A stretch of 22,432 nt of DNA from CAZSAL01 sp964604825. GTDB lineage: Bacteria > Elusimicrobiota > Elusimicrobia > 2-01-FULL-59-12. The notes under the pieces were generated by a model. The model searched no databases. It was not told the origin of the DNA and was given only the letters and a program-made list of their open reading frames with translations. A program made the translations under genes and the position numbers. Position 1 is the stretch's first letter. Each line of letters begins with the position of its first letter. This document shows, piece by piece, positions 13,926 to 22,429 of the stretch. Location of the stretch: positions 1 to 22,432 of the forward strand of contig CAZSAL010000043.1 in the NCBI GenBank assembly GCA_964604825.1, read 5' to 3'.

Positions 13926-16061
13926 ATGGTCCGAAAGGTTGTTTCCGAAATCGTTTCCTACGTCAGCGACGATATCCTGGAACGGAACGCTGCGCGTTTT
14001 GTTCCGGGCCTGTCCCGCAAAAAACTCTTCAAGAAACCAAGACACTGGGACCGCATATTTCCCGCGCATGTGGTTCAGGGCGCAGAGAACGACGGGCAGG
14101 CTGTGTGGAGCCTGCGCGATTCCATCGAGCGCGCTCAGCGCTGGCTGATTCATCATCAACGCGCAGACGGGCACTGGGCTGCGGATCTGAAAGCGGACAC
14201 AACCATCGAAGCGGACATGATCATGCTCTATGTCTTCATGGGCTGGCATGATCGCCCGGCTTACCGCGAAAAAATCAGGAAACTGGCGGTTTTCATTCTG
14301 AACCATCAGCAGGACGACGGGGGATGGCCAATTTACCGCAACGGGCCCAGCGAGATTTCCGCCACTTTCAAAGCCTACTGGTCGTTGAAGCTTGCTGGTT
14401 ATGACGCTGCCGACCTCAATCTTGCCCGCGCCAGGGCCTGCCTTTTCCGTCTCGGCGGTATACACAGAATTAATTCCTACAGCAAATTTTATCTGGCGCT
14501 TTTCGGCCTTTACGACTGGGCGGGAGTCCCGTCGATTCCTCCGGAAATCATGCTTTTCCCCAACTGGTTCTATTTCAACATTTATGAGATGTCTTCCTGG
14601 ACAAGAGCCATCGTCATTCCGCTTTCGATTCTTTGGGCGAAGCGGCCGCGCATGTCGCTGCCGGAAAACGGTCGTATTGACGAGCTTTTCCCGGACAATA
14701 CGCCTGCCTGGGTTTCGGTTGGAGGCGAACGCCCCAACGAGGAAGGGTTTTTCTCCTGGAGGAAATTTTTCCTGGAGTTGGATGCCTTCCTGAAGGATAT
14801 GGAGGGACACGGCCCGTATTTCATACGAAGCTGGGCCATAAAGCGAGCAGAACGCTGGATTACGAAACACAACGAAAAAAGCGAAGGCCTTGCAGCGATC
14901 CTTCCCTCCATGTTGAATTCCATTCTGGCCTTCCACTGCCTGGGTTATCCGGATGATCATCCGGTTATTCAGCTTAATCTCAGGGAACTGGAAAAATTCT
15001 ATATCGATCACGAGGAAAAGGGGCTGGAGATCCAGCCGTGCCTTTCCCCTGTATGGGATTCGGCGATTTCCGTTCTCAGCCTTGCCGAATCGGGCATGCG
15101 GCCTGATCACCCCGCGCTCGTCAAAGCCGTGCGCTGGATTCTGGAAAGGGAAATCAAAATTACCGGAGACTGGCGGGTCAAAAACACGACCGGGCCCGTC
15201 GGCGGCTGGGCCTTTGAATACGAGAACGCTTTTTATCCGGATATCGACGATACGGCCATGGTGCTCCTGGCCCTGCGCCATGTGAAGCTGGACGGCTCTA
15301 TTGCCGGCGCCAGAGAAAAAGCCTTCCTCCGCGGTTTGAACTGGATTCTGTCCATGCAGAGCTCAAACGGCGGCTGGGGAGCCTTTGACGTGGACAACAT
15401 AAAATTCATCTTTGAAAAAATTCCCTTTGCCGATCATAACGCCATGATCGACCCTCCTACGGTGGATGTGACCGCGCGCGTGCTCGAGGTGCTGGGACTT
15501 GTGGGCTACGATAAAACCTATCCCTGCGTACAGCGTGCGGCCGAATTCATCAGGAAGCATCAGGAAGCCGACGGTTCATTTTACGGCCGCTGGGGAGTGA
15601 ACTATATTTACGGCACATGGCAGGCTCTGCGCGGCCTTTCCTGCGTAGGCGAAGTGCCGTCTGACGCGACAATGCAGAGCGCGCTTTCCTGGCTGCGCAG
15701 CGTGCAGCAGCCTGACGGAGGATGGGGGGAACGCTGCGACAGTTATGATAACCCGTCGCGCAAGGGCAAAGGACCGAGCACGCCGAGCCAGACTGCCTGG
15801 GCGCTTATGGCTTTCCTGACCTGCGGAGAAATAGAAGATCCCGCGGTGGAACGCGGGCTGGAATATCTGGTGACGTCCCAGCGCCCGGACGGCACATGGG
15901 ACGAAACGGAATTTACGGGCACCGGCTTCCCGAAAGTTTTTTATCTCGAGTACACCTACTACAGGCATTACTTTCCACTGCTGGCGCTGGGAATGTACCA
16001 GCGGCTTTACCGACAGATACATTCACGCAGAGTAATCAAACCGCTGAAAGAAATTCCGTGA
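13926..16061 (+). CDS. shc: Squalene-hopene cyclase
   Basis: 711 aa from the ATG at 13926, eight bases after the hpnH stop; a longer open frame reaches back to 13776 but would overlap hpnH by 142 bases and adds no family-like sequence. The catalytic DxDD motif is D439-I-D441-D442 in YPDIDDTAMVLLAL, D441 being the expected proton donor. Several QW repeats are visible: HQQDDGGWP, MQSSNGGWGAFD, HQEADGSFYGRWG, QQPDGGWGERCDSY and SQRPDGTWDE, ending in FPKVFYLEYTYYRHYFPLLALG. The enzyme is a monotopic membrane protein that cyclises squalene to hopene. In this operon it supplies the substrate for HpnH. Squalene-forming genes are not in the window. Confidence 0.96.
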   Translation: MVRKVVSEIVSYVSDDILERNAARFVPGLSRKKLFKKPRHWDRIFPAHVVQGAENDGQAVWSLRDSIERAQRWLIHHQRADGHWAADLKADTTIEADMIMLYVFMGWHDRPAYREKIRKLAVFILNHQQDDGGWPIYRNGPSEISATFKAYWSLKLAGYDAADLNLARARACLFRLGGIHRINSYSKFYLALFGLYDWAGVPSIPPEIMLFPNWFYFNIYEMSSWTRAIVIPLSILWAKRPRMSLPENGRIDELFPDNTPAWVSVGGERPNEEGFFSWRKFFLELDAFLKDMEGHGPYFIRSWAIKRAERWITKHNEKSEGLAAILPSMLNSILAFHCLGYPDDHPVIQLNLRELEKFYIDHEEKGLEIQPCLSPVWDSAISVLSLAESGMRPDHPALVKAVRWILEREIKITGDWRVKNTTGPVGGWAFEYENAFYPDIDDTAMVLLALRHVKLDGSIAGAREKAFLRGLNWILSMQSSNGGWGAFDVDNIKFIFEKIPFADHNAMIDPPTVDVTARVLEVLGLVGYDKTYPCVQRAAEFIRKHQEADGSFYGRWGVNYIYGTWQALRGLSCVGEVPSDATMQSALSWLRSVQQPDGGWGERCDSYDNPSRKGKGPSTPSQTAWALMAFLTCGEIEDPAVERGLEYLVTSQRPDGTWDETEFTGTGFPKVFYLEYTYYRHYFPLLALGMYQRLYRQIHSRRVIKPLKEIP

Positions 16062-16076
16062 AATTATTTTCCAGCT

Positions 16077-16158
16077 GTCATTCCCGAAATGTGTTATCGG
16101 GAATCCATGAAATAAAAGCCTTTTTTGATGGATCCCCGATTACTACCTCGGGGATGAC
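16077..16158. repeat. Paired-hairpin inverted-repeat element, copy 2 (upstream of hpnA)
   Basis: GTCATTCCCGA at the left end and TCGGGGATGAC at the right end are inverted repeats with one mismatch. Inner hairpins are ATTCCCGA/TCGGGAAT (16080-16087 and 16097-16104) and ATCCCCGA/TCGGGGAT (16132-16139 and 16148-16155). The middle ATCCATGAAA...TTTGATGGAT is a third dyad, so the whole 82 bp is one long imperfect palindrome. It fills the gap between shc and hpnA and its right flank leads into the hpnA ribosome site region. Confidence 0.75.
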
Positions 16159-16170
16159 GACGGAGTCATT

Positions 16171-17172
16171 ATGACAAAAGCGCTCGTCACAGGCGGTACA
16201 GGCTTCATCGGCAGTCACGTGGTGCGCAGGTTGTTGAAAGAAGGCATGGCTGTGCGCTGCCTGGCCAGGCCGGGATCCAGTCGCCGCAATCTTGAAGGGC
16301 TTTCCGTTGAAATTTCCGAAGGCGATCTGCAGGATCGTCCATCGCTTGATCGGGCTGCGGCCGGTTGCGATCATCTTTTCCATGTGGCGGCGGATTACCG
16401 AATATGGGCACGGCATCCCGAGGAATTAATCCGGAGCAATGTGGAAGGCACGCGCAACATGCTTGAAGCAGCGGCACAGGCGGGCATCAAGCGCGTGGTT
16501 TTCACTTCGAGCGTAGCCGCGGTGGGGCGGCCGGTGTTGTCGGACGGAACGCTTGGCGTCGGCCGCGAAGAGCTTGATCCGCCGCCCGGGCAACAGGTCG
16601 GGATCTATAAGCAGACAAAGTTTCAGGCTGATCTTGTGGCGCGGGAATATGCGAAAAAAGGCCTGCCGGTGGTCATCGTCTGTCCGGCTGCGCCGATCGG
16701 CTCGCATGACATCAAGCCCACGCCAACCGGCCGATTGATCCTGGATTTTCTAAACCGGAAAATGCCCGCCTATATTGAAACCGGCATGAATTTTATCGAT
16801 GTCGAAGATGTGGCTTATGGGCATTCCCAGGCCGCCGGCAAAGGACGGACCGGCGAGCGTTATATCCTTGGAAACGTCAATCTTTCATTGAAGGAATTCC
16901 TGCAGAAGCTCGCGGACGTATCCGGTCTGCCCGCACCGAAAATACGGATTCCCTATGCGGTGGCATGGCTGGCGGGAGCGATCAGTACGGGTATTGCCAA
17001 TATTACGGGCAGGGAACCCCGAATACCCCTGGATGGCGTGCGCATGGGGCATGCGCCGATGTATTACGACCCTTCCAAAGCCGTAAAAGAACTGGGCCTG
17101 CCGCAAAAGCCAATTGAAATCGCGATCCAGAAGGCAGTGGACTGGTTCCGCAAGAACGGCTATGTCCGCTGA
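16171..17172 (+). CDS. hpnA: Hopanoid-associated sugar epimerase HpnA (extended SDR)
   Basis: 333 aa. The NAD(P)-binding GxxGxxG is G8-G11-G14 (VTGGTGFIGSHVVRRL), the catalytic YxxxK is Y146-K150 (GIYKQTKFQAD), and the active-site Ser lies in VVFTSSVAAVG. The sequence PAAPIGSHDIKPTPTGR and FIDVEDVAYGH are typical of the HpnA subgroup. Members are found in hopanoid clusters and are thought to act on the sugar or ribose-derived side chain; the exact reaction is not established. GGAG lies eight bases before the ATG at 16171. The gene overlaps hpnG by 11 bases and is separated from shc by the repeat element. Confidence 0.92.
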   Translation: MTKALVTGGTGFIGSHVVRRLLKEGMAVRCLARPGSSRRNLEGLSVEISEGDLQDRPSLDRAAAGCDHLFHVAADYRIWARHPEELIRSNVEGTRNMLEAAAQAGIKRVVFTSSVAAVGRPVLSDGTLGVGREELDPPPGQQVGIYKQTKFQADLVAREYAKKGLPVVIVCPAAPIGSHDIKPTPTGRLILDFLNRKMPAYIETGMNFIDVEDVAYGHSQAAGKGRTGERYILGNVNLSLKEFLQKLADVSGLPAPKIRIPYAVAWLAGAISTGIANITGREPRIPLDGVRMGHAPMYYDPSKAVKELGLPQKPIEIAIQKAVDWFRKNGYVR

Positions 17173-17794
17173 ATCCGTACCTGGTACGCAGCTCAAACGT
17201 AGCGCAGTTGGCATCGTCATCGCCACCCGCTGGGAAGCGGGGCTCCTCCTCAAAGCCCTTCATTTCAATCGGATGGAATCCGGTCTCTATCGAACAGTTA
17301 TATCGGGGCGGACTGTGTGGCTGTGCATTTCCGGCGTGGGGATGGCCGCAGCCCGCGCTGCCGCAATGCGGCTGTGTGCAAAGGGAGTCGGGGAACTGAT
17401 TTCGTCAGGTTTTTGTGGAGCGCTCACTGCGGATCTGAAAGTGGGTGACATCGTCACAGACCGGATAGTTACTCTGTCTGTTCCGGCGCGCACTCCGGAG
17501 GAACGCGCTGCCGCAGCAAGCCGCGGCGCGCAGGCGGTGGATATGGAAACGAAGGCCGTAGTTGAAGCCGGCACGCGGTCGGGAATCCCGGTTCGCATCC
17601 TGCGTGTTGTGAGTGATGAAGTGAATGATGACATGACTCCGTTGTTCGGGCGGGGATGGAACTTCTCGCTGCTGCGTGTAGCGCTCCGGTTGCTCAATCC
17701 CGCTGTCTGGCCGCTCGCCAACCGTCTCCGCAAAAACAGCGCCCTGGCGAAAAAACGCCTCGTCGAAGCGATTACGCAATATCTATCAAAATAG
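17162..17794 (+). CDS. hpnG: Adenosylhopane nucleosidase/phosphorylase HpnG
   Basis: 210 aa from the ATG at 17162, which overlaps the hpnA stop; an upstream in-frame ATG at 17114 lies deep inside hpnA and is unlikely. The nucleoside phosphorylase/MTA-SAH nucleosidase fold is visible: GIVIATRWEAG (E25), LCISGVGMAAARAAA, LISSGFCGAL, the VDMET motif (E129) and the base-recognising Asp in VVSDEVNDD (D152). HpnG releases adenine from adenosylhopane to give (phospho)ribosylhopane, the step after HpnH. The overlap with hpnA suggests translational coupling. The C-terminal part is basic and may contact the membrane (inference). Confidence 0.92.
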   Translation: MSAESVPGTQLKRSAVGIVIATRWEAGLLLKALHFNRMESGLYRTVISGRTVWLCISGVGMAAARAAAMRLCAKGVGELISSGFCGALTADLKVGDIVTDRIVTLSVPARTPEERAAAASRGAQAVDMETKAVVEAGTRSGIPVRILRVVSDEVNDDMTPLFGRGWNFSLLRVALRLLNPAVWPLANRLRKNSALAKKRLVEAITQYLSK

Positions 17795-17882
17795 GGCCCT
17801 TAAAAAGCATGGGTCATCCAGCCCCGCATTTTTAGCCTTCCGCTCTATTTAATCGCCGGAACACCTCGCATAAAATATCCGC

Positions 17883-20576
17883 ATGTCTTTTCTGGTTTTT
17901 CCGTACGCAAGGGCGTGTGCGAAACGCGCGCGTTCGATTGTTGCCGGGCTGCTGGCGGTGTGCTTGTCTGCCAACGCCTCAGTGGCGGGCCTGGCGGCCG
18001 AACCAGCGCTGCAAGCCACGTACGGGGCCTCCCCATTAGCGCACGCCACACCGGCGTGCATCCGCCTCAATCAGGAAGCCCTCTGCGCTGCGCTCAACTG
18101 GATACACCTGCCATTCAGCGGTGGACGCTCCCGCCGGTACATGCTCGGCGTTCTGGGGCGTGCGCGCAAACCGTCCGAGCCGTTCCCCACCGCAGTCTCG
18201 TCGAATGACAACGGAAGCCGTTCTTCCGAAACTGATACAGGTTTCGAATCCCGTTATGCTTTTGAGGCCGCGTCATCGGCGGCCGGCTATATTTCGGAGA
18301 GTGAGTCCGTCCTTTGGGCAAATGAGGATAAAAGATCCGGCCGTGCGGCGATCGGTCCGTGCGTTGCGGTCGTTGCCTGCAACCGCAGAACCGGCGAAAG
18401 GCATTTCGCTCATCTCGAACGCATCCCTTACTACCTATCGGTGGTTCATCGCCGCCAGTCGCTCATATTTTTGGCTCCTCCAGTGGATGAAGCGCTGCTC
18501 GACAATATCGACACGGCGCTTAAGGCAGGCAATGACCTTTTGATGCAGTCCATTGTTCGCACCGATTACTTCCCGAAGATGTTTGACGGGTTGTCCGGTC
18601 CGGATTGGCAGGTACAAATCATTCAAGGAAGTAGTGCGCATCTGCCGCAGGTCGATCCGAAGATGCAGATAACGGAGGCGGCTGTTCGGGATTATTTGGA
18701 GACTTCATGCCATATCCCTTCTGAAAACATCGGGTCGGTTCCTCTTACCGGGGAGATTATCCGCCAGGTCCTGATCGATGCAGAGGGTCGTGTCCATATC
18801 AATCCAGGGCGCCGCGATCAGGCCACGCATCCGGAAGTATTTCCGGTGCAAATAATCCCACTGGCTGCGGACGAAGATCCGGGGGCTACGGAAGGTAAAC
18901 CGCTGGTTTCCGGCAAGATTGGAATCGCGCTGGCATTGGTAAGCTCGCTCTCGCTGGGCTTGATACTGAAACTTGCTGCCGCGCATGTTCCAACCCTGGG
19001 ATCAGGGCTTCTAATGAACGCCGGTCTCGCGGGGATCGATTTTGCCAGCCTGCTGGGGAGCCTTTTCCATCACCCCGGCACTTTTGCGATGGGGCTCATC
19101 GGTGCGGCGCTCCTGGCGGTAATGATGAGCAGACCAGCCGGCTCGTTTGGAAAACCGTATATTCAGAAAGCCCAGCAGATTTTTGGAGAGAACATCGGAC
19201 AACTCCGTGACCTTGACCCAGGCCGGCAGGAAGTTTGCGAAGCTGCGCGGTGGGAACTCATCCGTTCATTCTATCGCACTAACCCAAAGTTGCCCCCGCC
19301 CGGCGAGATCCCGATACTGGGAACTGTGCTGGCCATATTCACCGATTATTGCACGCAATGTTGTCAATTTTGTTTCTTAAACAGTTCTCCGCTTGGGAAA
19401 CAGTTCCTGAATCCCGAGGCGCTAAACAGTTTCTTGCAGGATTGGCCCCGGAAAGCAGAACGAAAAGTGCGGATGACTATTGCCGGCGGCGAACCCACGG
19501 CGGATCGTGAACGATTTCTGCAATTCTTGCGGCGCAATGGCGGACATGATTTTTCGATTTCGACAAACGCCTGGTTTGCAGACACCCCGGAAAATGCGAA
19601 GTCGTATCTTGAGGCCATCCAGGACGCTCGAGGAGAGGGCGATCAACCCATCCCTTTTACGCTGCCGGCTGACACCCAACACCAGGACGGCTGGGAAAGT
19701 CGCCTCGCGATAGGGAGGAATTTCCTCAACGCCTATCCCTCAGTGTTCCCCGGAGGCCTGGTCACCCTTAATCATGCGCACAATGGGGTGGAAAATCTCC
19801 GGCGGTTGCTTGATCAATTGCCGCTCGAAGACGTCGGAGAACCAAATAATGCCCTCGTGGGGACTGAAAAAGACTATTTGTTCCCGGGACTTAGCCCCAT
19901 CAAGGTGCGCGTGCGAAGTCGTCCCATGAGCTTTCACGGACGAGGTTTTATGCGCCTTGGCGAAAGTCTCCTCTACACGCCGACATATACGACCTATGAT
20001 AAAAAGACGATTTTGTCAGAATCGCTTGTTGTATGGGCGACCCCGCGCGACCTCACTATCTCGGCAAATGGAACGGCTGTGCCTGTGGAGCCTCTGGTGC
20101 TTAGTCCAATGCCCCTTCGTTTGGGCAACATTAATGAGAAAGGGGCAGTGGCGGCGATCAGGGATCATTATCTGTACGACCCCCTGGTCCACGCTGTCAG
20201 CGACACGGATTGGCTTGCACGTCTGGTTGACTTCGCACGTGAGTATGACCCGGTATTGACCGACACATTGTTGACGACCCCTCTGCACGCCGCACCTAAT
20301 GTCCTCCCACCCCAAATCTCACTTGGCTTTGACCTTGGCGCGGTACTTTACTGGCTTTTCCTAGACCCTGTCAGACGATTCTATTCGACCCTGCGATTTC
20401 TCCAGCAACAAGCGCTCGAGGCCGGCATCGAGACAGATATTGTCCCGGGCCTTCGGCCGGATTCACCCATTGAAGATGTGAGGCATGTAGCTATCGAGCT
20501 GGTCGAGAAACTTTCGAATGTATCCGTCAGCGAACCCGTAGCTCGTCTTGAGCGGAGAACGGCGGCTGCGGCATGA
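17883..20576 (+). CDS. Exported/membrane protein with CheD-like region and radical SAM domain
   Basis: 897 aa. A signal peptide covers about 1-39 (basic start, IVAGLLAVCLSA core, AGLAA). Region 130-330 resembles CheD: GPCVAV with C160 and AHLE with H177, the 17-residue Cys-His spacing of CheD deamidases, then a C-terminal LIDAEGRVHI like CheD; the CheD Thr six residues before Cys is Arg here. Hydrophobic helices lie near 344-366, 370-393 and 399-416. The radical SAM domain follows with CX3CX2C at C490-C494-C497 (CTQCCQFC), IAGGEP at 533-538 and ISTNAWFA. An odd number of helices after a cleaved signal would place the iron-sulfur domain in the cytoplasm. The next gene starts in its last codons (ATGA overlap). 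The reaction is unknown. No strong ribosome site precedes the ATG, and the fold assignments rest on motifs only. Confidence 0.85.
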   Translation: MSFLVFPYARACAKRARSIVAGLLAVCLSANASVAGLAAEPALQATYGASPLAHATPACIRLNQEALCAALNWIHLPFSGGRSRRYMLGVLGRARKPSEPFPTAVSSNDNGSRSSETDTGFESRYAFEAASSAAGYISESESVLWANEDKRSGRAAIGPCVAVVACNRRTGERHFAHLERIPYYLSVVHRRQSLIFLAPPVDEALLDNIDTALKAGNDLLMQSIVRTDYFPKMFDGLSGPDWQVQIIQGSSAHLPQVDPKMQITEAAVRDYLETSCHIPSENIGSVPLTGEIIRQVLIDAEGRVHINPGRRDQATHPEVFPVQIIPLAADEDPGATEGKPLVSGKIGIALALVSSLSLGLILKLAAAHVPTLGSGLLMNAGLAGIDFASLLGSLFHHPGTFAMGLIGAALLAVMMSRPAGSFGKPYIQKAQQIFGENIGQLRDLDPGRQEVCEAARWELIRSFYRTNPKLPPPGEIPILGTVLAIFTDYCTQCCQFCFLNSSPLGKQFLNPEALNSFLQDWPRKAERKVRMTIAGGEPTADRERFLQFLRRNGGHDFSISTNAWFADTPENAKSYLEAIQDARGEGDQPIPFTLPADTQHQDGWESRLAIGRNFLNAYPSVFPGGLVTLNHAHNGVENLRRLLDQLPLEDVGEPNNALVGTEKDYLFPGLSPIKVRVRSRPMSFHGRGFMRLGESLLYTPTYTTYDKKTILSESLVVWATPRDLTISANGTAVPVEPLVLSPMPLRLGNINEKGAVAAIRDHYLYDPLVHAVSDTDWLARLVDFAREYDPVLTDTLLTTPLHAAPNVLPPQISLGFDLGAVLYWLFLDPVRRFYSTLRFLQQQALEAGIETDIVPGLRPDSPIEDVRHVAIELVEKLSNVSVSEPVARLERRTAAAA

Positions 20577-22429
20577 TTCCCCGCTTCCGGTCACTTATTG
20601 CGTTGCTACTGGTTGCCTGCCTGTCCGCCCAAACGGCAACAGCAGGTTATGAGTCCCGAGCAATGAGTAATGAGTCAAAGGTTTGCTCCGGAGTCTTATC
20701 CCACCAACTCATAACTCGGAACTCGGCGCTCGGAATCGCCTTTGAGGAGCAGGCTCTGGCCCCATACCTGACCGTCATGCGCCGTCCCCTCCTTCCAGGT
20801 GCCTCCATGTGGCTCCGTCACCAGGTCCGTGAGTTTCGTGCCGATCTACAATGCTCGGGACATTTAATTCGAAACCTTCAATCCCCCACGTTACGTTTTG
20901 CGAATGAGGGCCCAGCTAATATTCCCGTTCTGTTGATGGCGCGGGCGCCGGGGGAAAAACCGGCAAAAGATTCCCCGGGGAATCCTATAGAAAGCGTCAA
21001 AAAACTTCTTCGTGAATCAGGTCTGCATGAGGATGAAATCGGCTTGGTTTTGGGAGCGGTTTCGGGCAGACGGAGGAAATCGGTTTCCCAGGTTCAGGAG
21101 CAGCTGGAGTCGAATGACATTTCTCTCAATCCGGAACTGATCGGAGAGATCATCGGGCTCATGGAGTCCAATCGGGCCGCTGAGAGGCCCGAGGCCATAA
21201 ACGTCCCAAGGGCCGGGCCTGGCAGTCGGAATTCCGTACCCAGGGCCACGCAACGACCGGCCACGCAGGATTCAAAAGATATCAGCGCTCCGAGGCGGAT
21301 TATCGTCCCAACTGCTGAGGAATTCCAAAGGTATGGCGTCAGTGGAAATGTTGCGAGTCGGGACGTCGGCTCCGTCTTCGACGAGATGGATTTGGATGTT
21401 CTGGATACGGGAAAAACTTTTCCGGCATTAGTAAGCCGCCAGTACCCATTCAAGCTTAAAGTTATTGGTAGTAATACGGGTGAGCTAGATCCTGTTTTAT
21501 TGAATCCGACCATCAATCCCCTGAATGCCTACCGCACTGGATTGTTAAGCACAGGAGTTGATTGGCTGCTGAATGCGGCTTCCGTTCCCGGCGGACTCAA
21601 TGAGATAGCCGATCAGAAGCTCGCTCAGCCGTTCGACGCGGACGCGGCGTCTCTTGATCGTTGGGCCCAATTTTTGCAGGTAATAGAGAGATTGAATTCT
21701 GAGGATGCACTTGAGACAGCCCTGCTGGCTGCTCCGGATTCCTCCGTGCTTTGTTTCGCCCGGATGCACCCCGACCGGGAACGCGGTCTAAAGATCCTCG
21801 CGTTAAAGATCGCGATGAGTAATGCCGGTCTGATGAGCTGGCCGATGGGACAGGATGCCGCCATGGAATATCTGTGTCGGGGAGAGGGTTATCCTACTCT
21901 TGTGGATTCCGTGAACCAGGCGCTCAAAGCCGGGGTTCGGCGCGGTTTGCGGGATGCCGAGGAAGCGACGCCGATTCGAGATGCGACAGAAATCCGGGAA
22001 GTCGAGCTCAAATCGCTATGGTGTGGGAACGTCTCAATGGTCTTTGAATTCACCGCGCACCTTCAAGACGATCGCTCCGTCAGGTTTGTCGTCAACGTGG
22101 CGATGGATTCGACCGCCGCTTCCATGGATTTAAGCCAGACCGTGCAGGCTATGGATGGCGCCGCCAGGGACAACCCGGAGGCGATTATGGAACATTTTTC
22201 GCTGGGAGAGGCACGGACACCGTTGGCCAAACGGCCGGTGATGGCGGCGTCAGGGGAATTTCTCGAAGGTTACAAACCCCTGCGCGTAGCCTCCGGAAAT
22301 GCCTTTGAAGGCTTGTCCGAAAGCGAATCGGACCAGGTCTGGGGGAACATTGTCCGGACGCTGGCACGGTGTTCGTTTCCCGACTTTGACACCTCGTTTT
22401 TTAAAAAGGTTGAGTTTAAACGGTTTTAG
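20573..22429 (+). CDS. Exported protein of unknown function coupled to the radical SAM gene
   Basis: 618 aa, starting at an ATG that overlaps the stop of the upstream gene (ATGA). A signal peptide is clear: MIPRFR, then IALLLVACLSAQTATA, probable cleavage after A24. Residues 27-53 are encoded by an inverted heptanucleotide-repeat module. Residues 125-240 form a charged, probably disordered or coiled region (IESVKKLLRESGLHEDEIG, QVQEQLESNDISLN), followed by a globular region without a recognised motif. Near residues 475-510, LKSLWCGNVSMVFEFTAHL with VRFVVNVAMDSTA faintly recalls a kinase N-lobe; I do not rely on this. The frame ends three bases before the window end, at FFKKVEFKRF after runs of T and A, so a frameshift or early stop cannot be excluded. 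The tight coupling suggests a joint function with the radical SAM protein. Confidence 0.78.
   Translation: MIPRFRSLIALLLVACLSAQTATAGYESRAMSNESKVCSGVLSHQLITRNSALGIAFEEQALAPYLTVMRRPLLPGASMWLRHQVREFRADLQCSGHLIRNLQSPTLRFANEGPANIPVLLMARAPGEKPAKDSPGNPIESVKKLLRESGLHEDEIGLVLGAVSGRRRKSVSQVQEQLESNDISLNPELIGEIIGLMESNRAAERPEAINVPRAGPGSRNSVPRATQRPATQDSKDISAPRRIIVPTAEEFQRYGVSGNVASRDVGSVFDEMDLDVLDTGKTFPALVSRQYPFKLKVIGSNTGELDPVLLNPTINPLNAYRTGLLSTGVDWLLNAASVPGGLNEIADQKLAQPFDADAASLDRWAQFLQVIERLNSEDALETALLAAPDSSVLCFARMHPDRERGLKILALKIAMSNAGLMSWPMGQDAAMEYLCRGEGYPTLVDSVNQALKAGVRRGLRDAEEATPIRDATEIREVELKSLWCGNVSMVFEFTAHLQDDRSVRFVVNVAMDSTAASMDLSQTVQAMDGAARDNPEAIMEHFSLGEARTPLAKRPVMAASGEFLEGYKPLRVASGNAFEGLSESESDQVWGNIVRTLARCSFPDFDTSFFKKVEFKRF
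20651..20731. repeat. Inverted heptanucleotide-repeat module, copy 2 (just after a signal peptide)
   Basis: GAG occurs at 20651, 20658, 20665 and 20672 and CTC at 20708, 20715, 20722 and 20729, all exactly seven bases apart, with the arms imperfectly complementary. The module is 81 bases (27 codons) and stays open, encoding ESRAMSNES and the sequence up to NSAL directly after the signal peptide. It shares the design and the peptide RAMSNE with copy 1 at 5945-6034. Confidence 0.75.

Noticed and set aside
13785..15281. 498-codon open frame on the minus strand opposite shc
   Set aside because: It lies fully antisense to a well-supported cyclase, is rich in Arg/Pro/Gly as expected for a shadow of GC-rich coding sequence, and shows no recognisable domain.
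17114..17161. Upstream in-frame start for hpnG inside hpnA
   Set aside because: It would place 16 Arg-rich residues before the family-like start and overlap hpnA by 59 bases; the ATG at 17162 is more natural.
17795..17882. Gap between hpnG and the radical SAM gene as terminator or promoter
   Set aside because: I see no stable hairpin with a T-run; TAAAAT at 17871-17876 has only a poor -35 partner.
22384..22424. Programmed ribosomal frameshift at TTTTTTAAAAAG or TTTAAAC
   Set aside because: Neither run is in the reading phase required for a classical -1 slippery heptamer relative to the open frame.
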